6,940 bases of DNA, taken from Bacillota bacterium. Lineage in GTDB: Bacteria; Bacillota; Bacilli; Bacillales; Cytobacillaceae. Position 1 is the stretch's first letter, and each line of letters starts with the position of its first letter. The notes beneath the pieces are model-generated. The model saw nothing but the letters and a program-made list of their open reading frames with translations. It ran no database searches and was not told where the DNA came from. The stretch spans positions 1 through 6,940 of the forward strand of contig JAUZPT010000156.1 of NCBI GenBank assembly GCA_030705745.1, written 5' to 3'. The position numbers and the translations under genes are program-made. Below, piece after piece: positions 4,770 through 6,940 of the stretch.

Positions 4770-5972
4770 ATGGATTTGCATAATGGAAGTTTATTTTGGC
4801 CGACGACAGCGGCAGAAACATTCCACGAGCGAAAGAAACTGCCGATCGATGATCATTACGATGTGTTAATCATCGGGGGCGGCATGTCTGGCGCTCTGTG
4901 CGCCTATACGCTTTTGCAGGAAAACTTAAAAATCGCATTGGTCGACAAACGCGTGATGGCGACTGGCAGCTCATCCGCCAATACCGGACTGCTTCAATTC
5001 TCAAATGATATTATGCTTTTTGAATTAATTGAACAAATTGGCGAAGAAAAAGCAGTCCGGTTTTATAAATTATGCCAAAGTGCGATCGGACAGCTCGAGA
5101 ACATCGCCAACACTGCAGCAAAGGATAGTGATTTCATCCGTAGAAAAAGCATTTGCTTTGCAAGTACCGATGAAGATATAAAAAAAGTCCAGAAAGAATA
5201 CGCAGTATTAAAAAAACACGGCTTTCCTGTAAGCTACTGGACCGAAGAAGACATGAAGCAGCATCTGCCTTTTTCAAAACCTGCGGCATTAATTACCCAC
5301 GGGGATGCCGAAGTTAATCCTTTCACTTTCGTCCGCGGCATACTCGATTATGTAGAGCATAAGGGTGGCCATCTTTTTGAGAATGCGGAAGTAACGAACG
5401 TGACAGAGAAAAAGGACCACGTGTCCATTGAAACATCGATTGGCACGTTCCATGCCTCCCAGATCATTTATGCGATTGGCTACGAAACCCCGCCAATTGG
5501 AGAAAAAATAGGAGCAGATATTAATCGTTCCTATGCAATCGCAACACAGCCGATTGACGATCTCTCGGAGTGGGAAGGACGTTCACTGATTTGGGAGACA
5601 AAACGGCCTTATTTGTATATGCGAACGACAGCGGACGGGCGAATTATCGCAGGCGGACTGGATGAGGACGAACCTGAAGCTCCGCAAAGTGAGGATTGGA
5701 TCAACAATCGTGCGCATCGTCTAAAACAGGAAATAGAAAAACTATTTCCGATGATGGATATTCAAATCGCCTATGCCTGGGGTGCAAGTTTCGGAGAATC
5801 TCTGGATAATCTCCCCTTCATTGGCAAACATCCTGATAAAAAAAGGCAATATTACTTGCTTGGCTATGGAGGAAATGGAACCGTCTATAGCATGCTCGGC
5901 TCACATATCCTGAAGGATTTAATTCTGCAGCGCCCAAACCCGGACGCAGAAATTGTGAAGCTTGATCGGTAA
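4770..5972 (+). CDS. FAD-dependent oxidoreductase of the D-amino-acid oxidase (DAO) family
   Basis: The protein has 400 residues, a usual length for DAO-fold enzymes, which oxidise amines or amino and hydroxy acids in the cytoplasm with bound FAD. The dinucleotide-binding fold is DVLIIGGGMSGALCAY (31-46), with the ribose-binding acid D59 at the end of the second strand (ALVDK). GSSSANTG (66-73) is the flavin-contacting loop, VNPFTFVRGI (182-191) the family middle motif, YAIGYETPP (234-242) the second FAD-contact region, and GYGGNGTVYS (365-374) the C-terminal FAD motif. It has no signal peptide or transmembrane helix. The start is firm (GGGAGG, 8-base spacing). It resembles the broad group that includes gamma-glutamylputrescine oxidase (PuuB) and glycine oxidase, but the substrate cannot be told. 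It is monocistronic, divergent from moaD and convergent with speD. It is not the pyridine-nucleotide type flavoprotein usually associated with AOR. Confidence 0.92.
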   Translation: MDLHNGSLFWPTTAAETFHERKKLPIDDHYDVLIIGGGMSGALCAYTLLQENLKIALVDKRVMATGSSSANTGLLQFSNDIMLFELIEQIGEEKAVRFYKLCQSAIGQLENIANTAAKDSDFIRRKSICFASTDEDIKKVQKEYAVLKKHGFPVSYWTEEDMKQHLPFSKPAALITHGDAEVNPFTFVRGILDYVEHKGGHLFENAEVTNVTEKKDHVSIETSIGTFHASQIIYAIGYETPPIGEKIGADINRSYAIATQPIDDLSEWEGRSLIWETKRPYLYMRTTADGRIIAGGLDEDEPEAPQSEDWINNRAHRLKQEIEKLFPMMDIQIAYAWGASFGESLDNLPFIGKHPDKKRQYYLLGYGGNGTVYSMLGSHILKDLILQRPNPDAEIVKLDR

Positions 5973-5991
5973 ATGAACTTATTTATTGCAA

Positions 5992-6018
5992 AAAGGCCGT
6001 TCAATTTGAACGGCCTTT
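5992..6018. terminator. Bidirectional rho-independent terminator shared by the FAD oxidoreductase gene and speD
   Basis: AAAGGCCGTTCAA (5992-6004) and TTGAACGGCCTTT (6006-6018) are perfectly complementary around one central base. As RNA this folds to an 11-bp stem with a 5-base loop. A T-rich run follows on the plus strand (TTTCTT), and four T follow on the minus strand. It lies 19 bp after the plus-strand stop and 58 bp after the speD stop. Confidence 0.93.
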
Positions 6019-6042
6019 CTTAATGATTTAGTTTTGGATTTA

Positions 6043-6062
6043 TTAATCAAACGTTTGATTAA
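6043..6062. repeat. Perfect 20-bp palindrome, operator-like
   Basis: The half-site TTAATCAAAC (6043-6052) is followed directly by its reverse complement, with no spacer. The next pair outward does not match, so the dyad is exactly 20 bp. Its form is that of a TetR-type operator. It lies 14 bp downstream of the speD stop, between convergent genes, an unusual place for an operator. It could instead add a weak stem ahead of the speD terminator. I cannot assign a regulator. Confidence 0.6.
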
Positions 6063-6076
6063 ATTTCAACGAAGCC

Positions 6077-6910
6077 TTATTCCCCCTCGTTTTTAATGGA
6101 ACCTGGGCGGATATTTTTCGCATAAAAAATCTCATCCATTTCAGTCAAGAGGCGTTCGGTAATTTCCTCCAATTCATCCGGGTTCAGTTTATCCTTTGTA
6201 TAGCCAAATAAATAATTGTTGATATCAAATTCTTTAAGCTTGCATTTCGTATGGAAAATATTTTCCTGATACACATTCACATCAATCATATCGAATAAAT
6301 CCTTAATATCATGAGGAATGTAATTTTGAATCGAGCTGATGTCGTGATCAATGAATAGTTTGCGTCCACATTTATCCCTTGTAAAGCCGCGAACTCGATA
6401 ATCGATTGACATAATATCTGTATCAAAAGACCGAATCAAATAATTCAACGCTTTAAGTGGTGAAATTTCTCCACAAGTGGAAACATCAATATCTGCTCGA
6501 AACGTGCTGATCCCTTCATCCGGGTGGTACTCGGGGTACGTATGCACTGTAATATGGCTTTTATCCAAATGCATCACGACAGAATCCGGAAGCGGACCAG
6601 GCGATGCATCGTATGATTCGTTCGGAACCTCGACCACAGGGCCTTCTGATACCAAAATCGTCACACTCGCTCCTTGAGGAACATAATCCTGCTTGGCGAT
6701 ATTTAAAACATGAGCACCAATGATTTCTGTTACATGCTTTAATATGCTCGTCAGGCGATCAGCATTATATTGTTCATCGATATAAGCAAGATATGCCTCT
6801 CGTTCTTCCTTCGTTCGTGTATAGCAAATATCATACATATTAAAGCTCAAACTCTTCGTCAAATTGTTAAAGCCATGTAATTCAATCCGTTGTTCCGGAG
6901 TCAGTTTCAT
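6077..6910 (-). CDS. speD: S-adenosylmethionine decarboxylase proenzyme, long (E. coli-like) form
   Basis: This enzyme decarboxylates S-adenosylmethionine to supply the aminopropyl group for spermidine synthesis. It cuts itself to make two chains and a pyruvoyl cofactor. The cleavage site is Lys117-Ser118 in [12 protein letters not shown] (116-127): Ser118 becomes the pyruvoyl group, and the beta chain would be residues 1-117. His123 and Cys146 (VSTCGEISP, 143-151) fit the residues used for processing and catalysis. [11 protein letters not shown] (137-147) is a family signature. At 277 aa it is of the long class (E. coli enzyme about 264 aa), not the roughly 125-aa SpeD known in B. subtilis. 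The start is backed by AAGGGG (6920-6925) 9 bases upstream; the promoter lies beyond the right edge. No speE or other polyamine synthesis gene is in the window. Confidence 0.95.
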   Translation of the reverse strand: MKLTPEQRIELHGFNNLTKSLSFNMYDICYTRTKEEREAYLAYIDEQYNADRLTSILKHVTEIIGAHVLNIAKQDYVPQGASVTILVSEGPVVEVPNESYDASPGPLPDSVVMHLDKSHITVHTYPEYHPDEGISTFRADIDVSTCGEISPLKALNYLIRSFDTDIMSIDYRVRGFTRDKCGRKLFIDHDISSIQNYIPHDIKDLFDMIDVNVYQENIFHTKCKLKEFDINNYLFGYTKDKLNPDELEEITERLLTEMDEIFYAKNIRPGSIKNEGE

Positions 6911-6940
6911 TTTACATTTCCCCTTATATATTTATGTAAT

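Overview
The window looks like a chromosomal segment of a Firmicute, most likely a Bacillaceae species. The basis is moderate GC with AT-rich spacers, strong AGGAGG-type ribosome sites, a Bacillus-type MoeB with its characteristic C-terminal extension, and a secreted NodB-type deacetylase. The genus cannot be fixed from the sequence alone. There are seven protein genes, two strong bidirectional terminators, and no RNA gene, CRISPR array or insertion sequence that I can see.

Layout, left to right. (1) 1-627, minus: the N-terminal 209 residues of an exported polysaccharide deacetylase that runs off the left edge. (2) 628-823: an AT-rich spacer with direct and inverted repeats. (3) 824-1855, minus: MoeB/ThiF-type adenylyltransferase. 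(4) 1856-2033: a very AT-rich divergent spacer. (5) 2034-3872, plus: tungsten-type aldehyde:ferredoxin oxidoreductase (AOR). (6) 3884-3916: a terminator shared by convergent genes. (7) 4214-4486 and 3937-4209, minus: a two-gene operon of MoaD and a second 90-residue protein that also ends in Gly-Gly. (8) 4487-4769: a divergent spacer with a palindrome and an imperfect direct repeat. (9) 4770-5972, plus: a DAO-family FAD oxidoreductase. (10) 5973-6076: a second shared terminator plus a perfect 20-bp palindrome. (11) 6077-6910, minus: long-form S-adenosylmethionine decarboxylase (SpeD).

Functionally, 824-4486 reads as one tungsten/molybdenum-enzyme module. MoeB adenylates the C-terminal glycine of MoaD, MoaD then carries sulfur for building the dithiolene of the pyranopterin, and AOR is the likely consumer of the finished cofactor, oxidising aldehydes to acids and reducing ferredoxin. 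The other cofactor genes (moaA, moaC, moaE, moeA, mogA) are not here and must lie elsewhere.

The most unusual part is the small operon. MoaD and its neighbour are unrelated in sequence, yet both are 90 residues long and both end with the same nine bases, GGTGGATAA (Gly-Gly-stop). The MoaD Gly-Gly codons appear to serve also as the Shine-Dalgarno sequence of the next gene, and they sit inside a perfect 8-bp hairpin. This suggests a second diglycine-tailed partner of MoeB or AOR, produced in a fixed ratio to MoaD by translational coupling.
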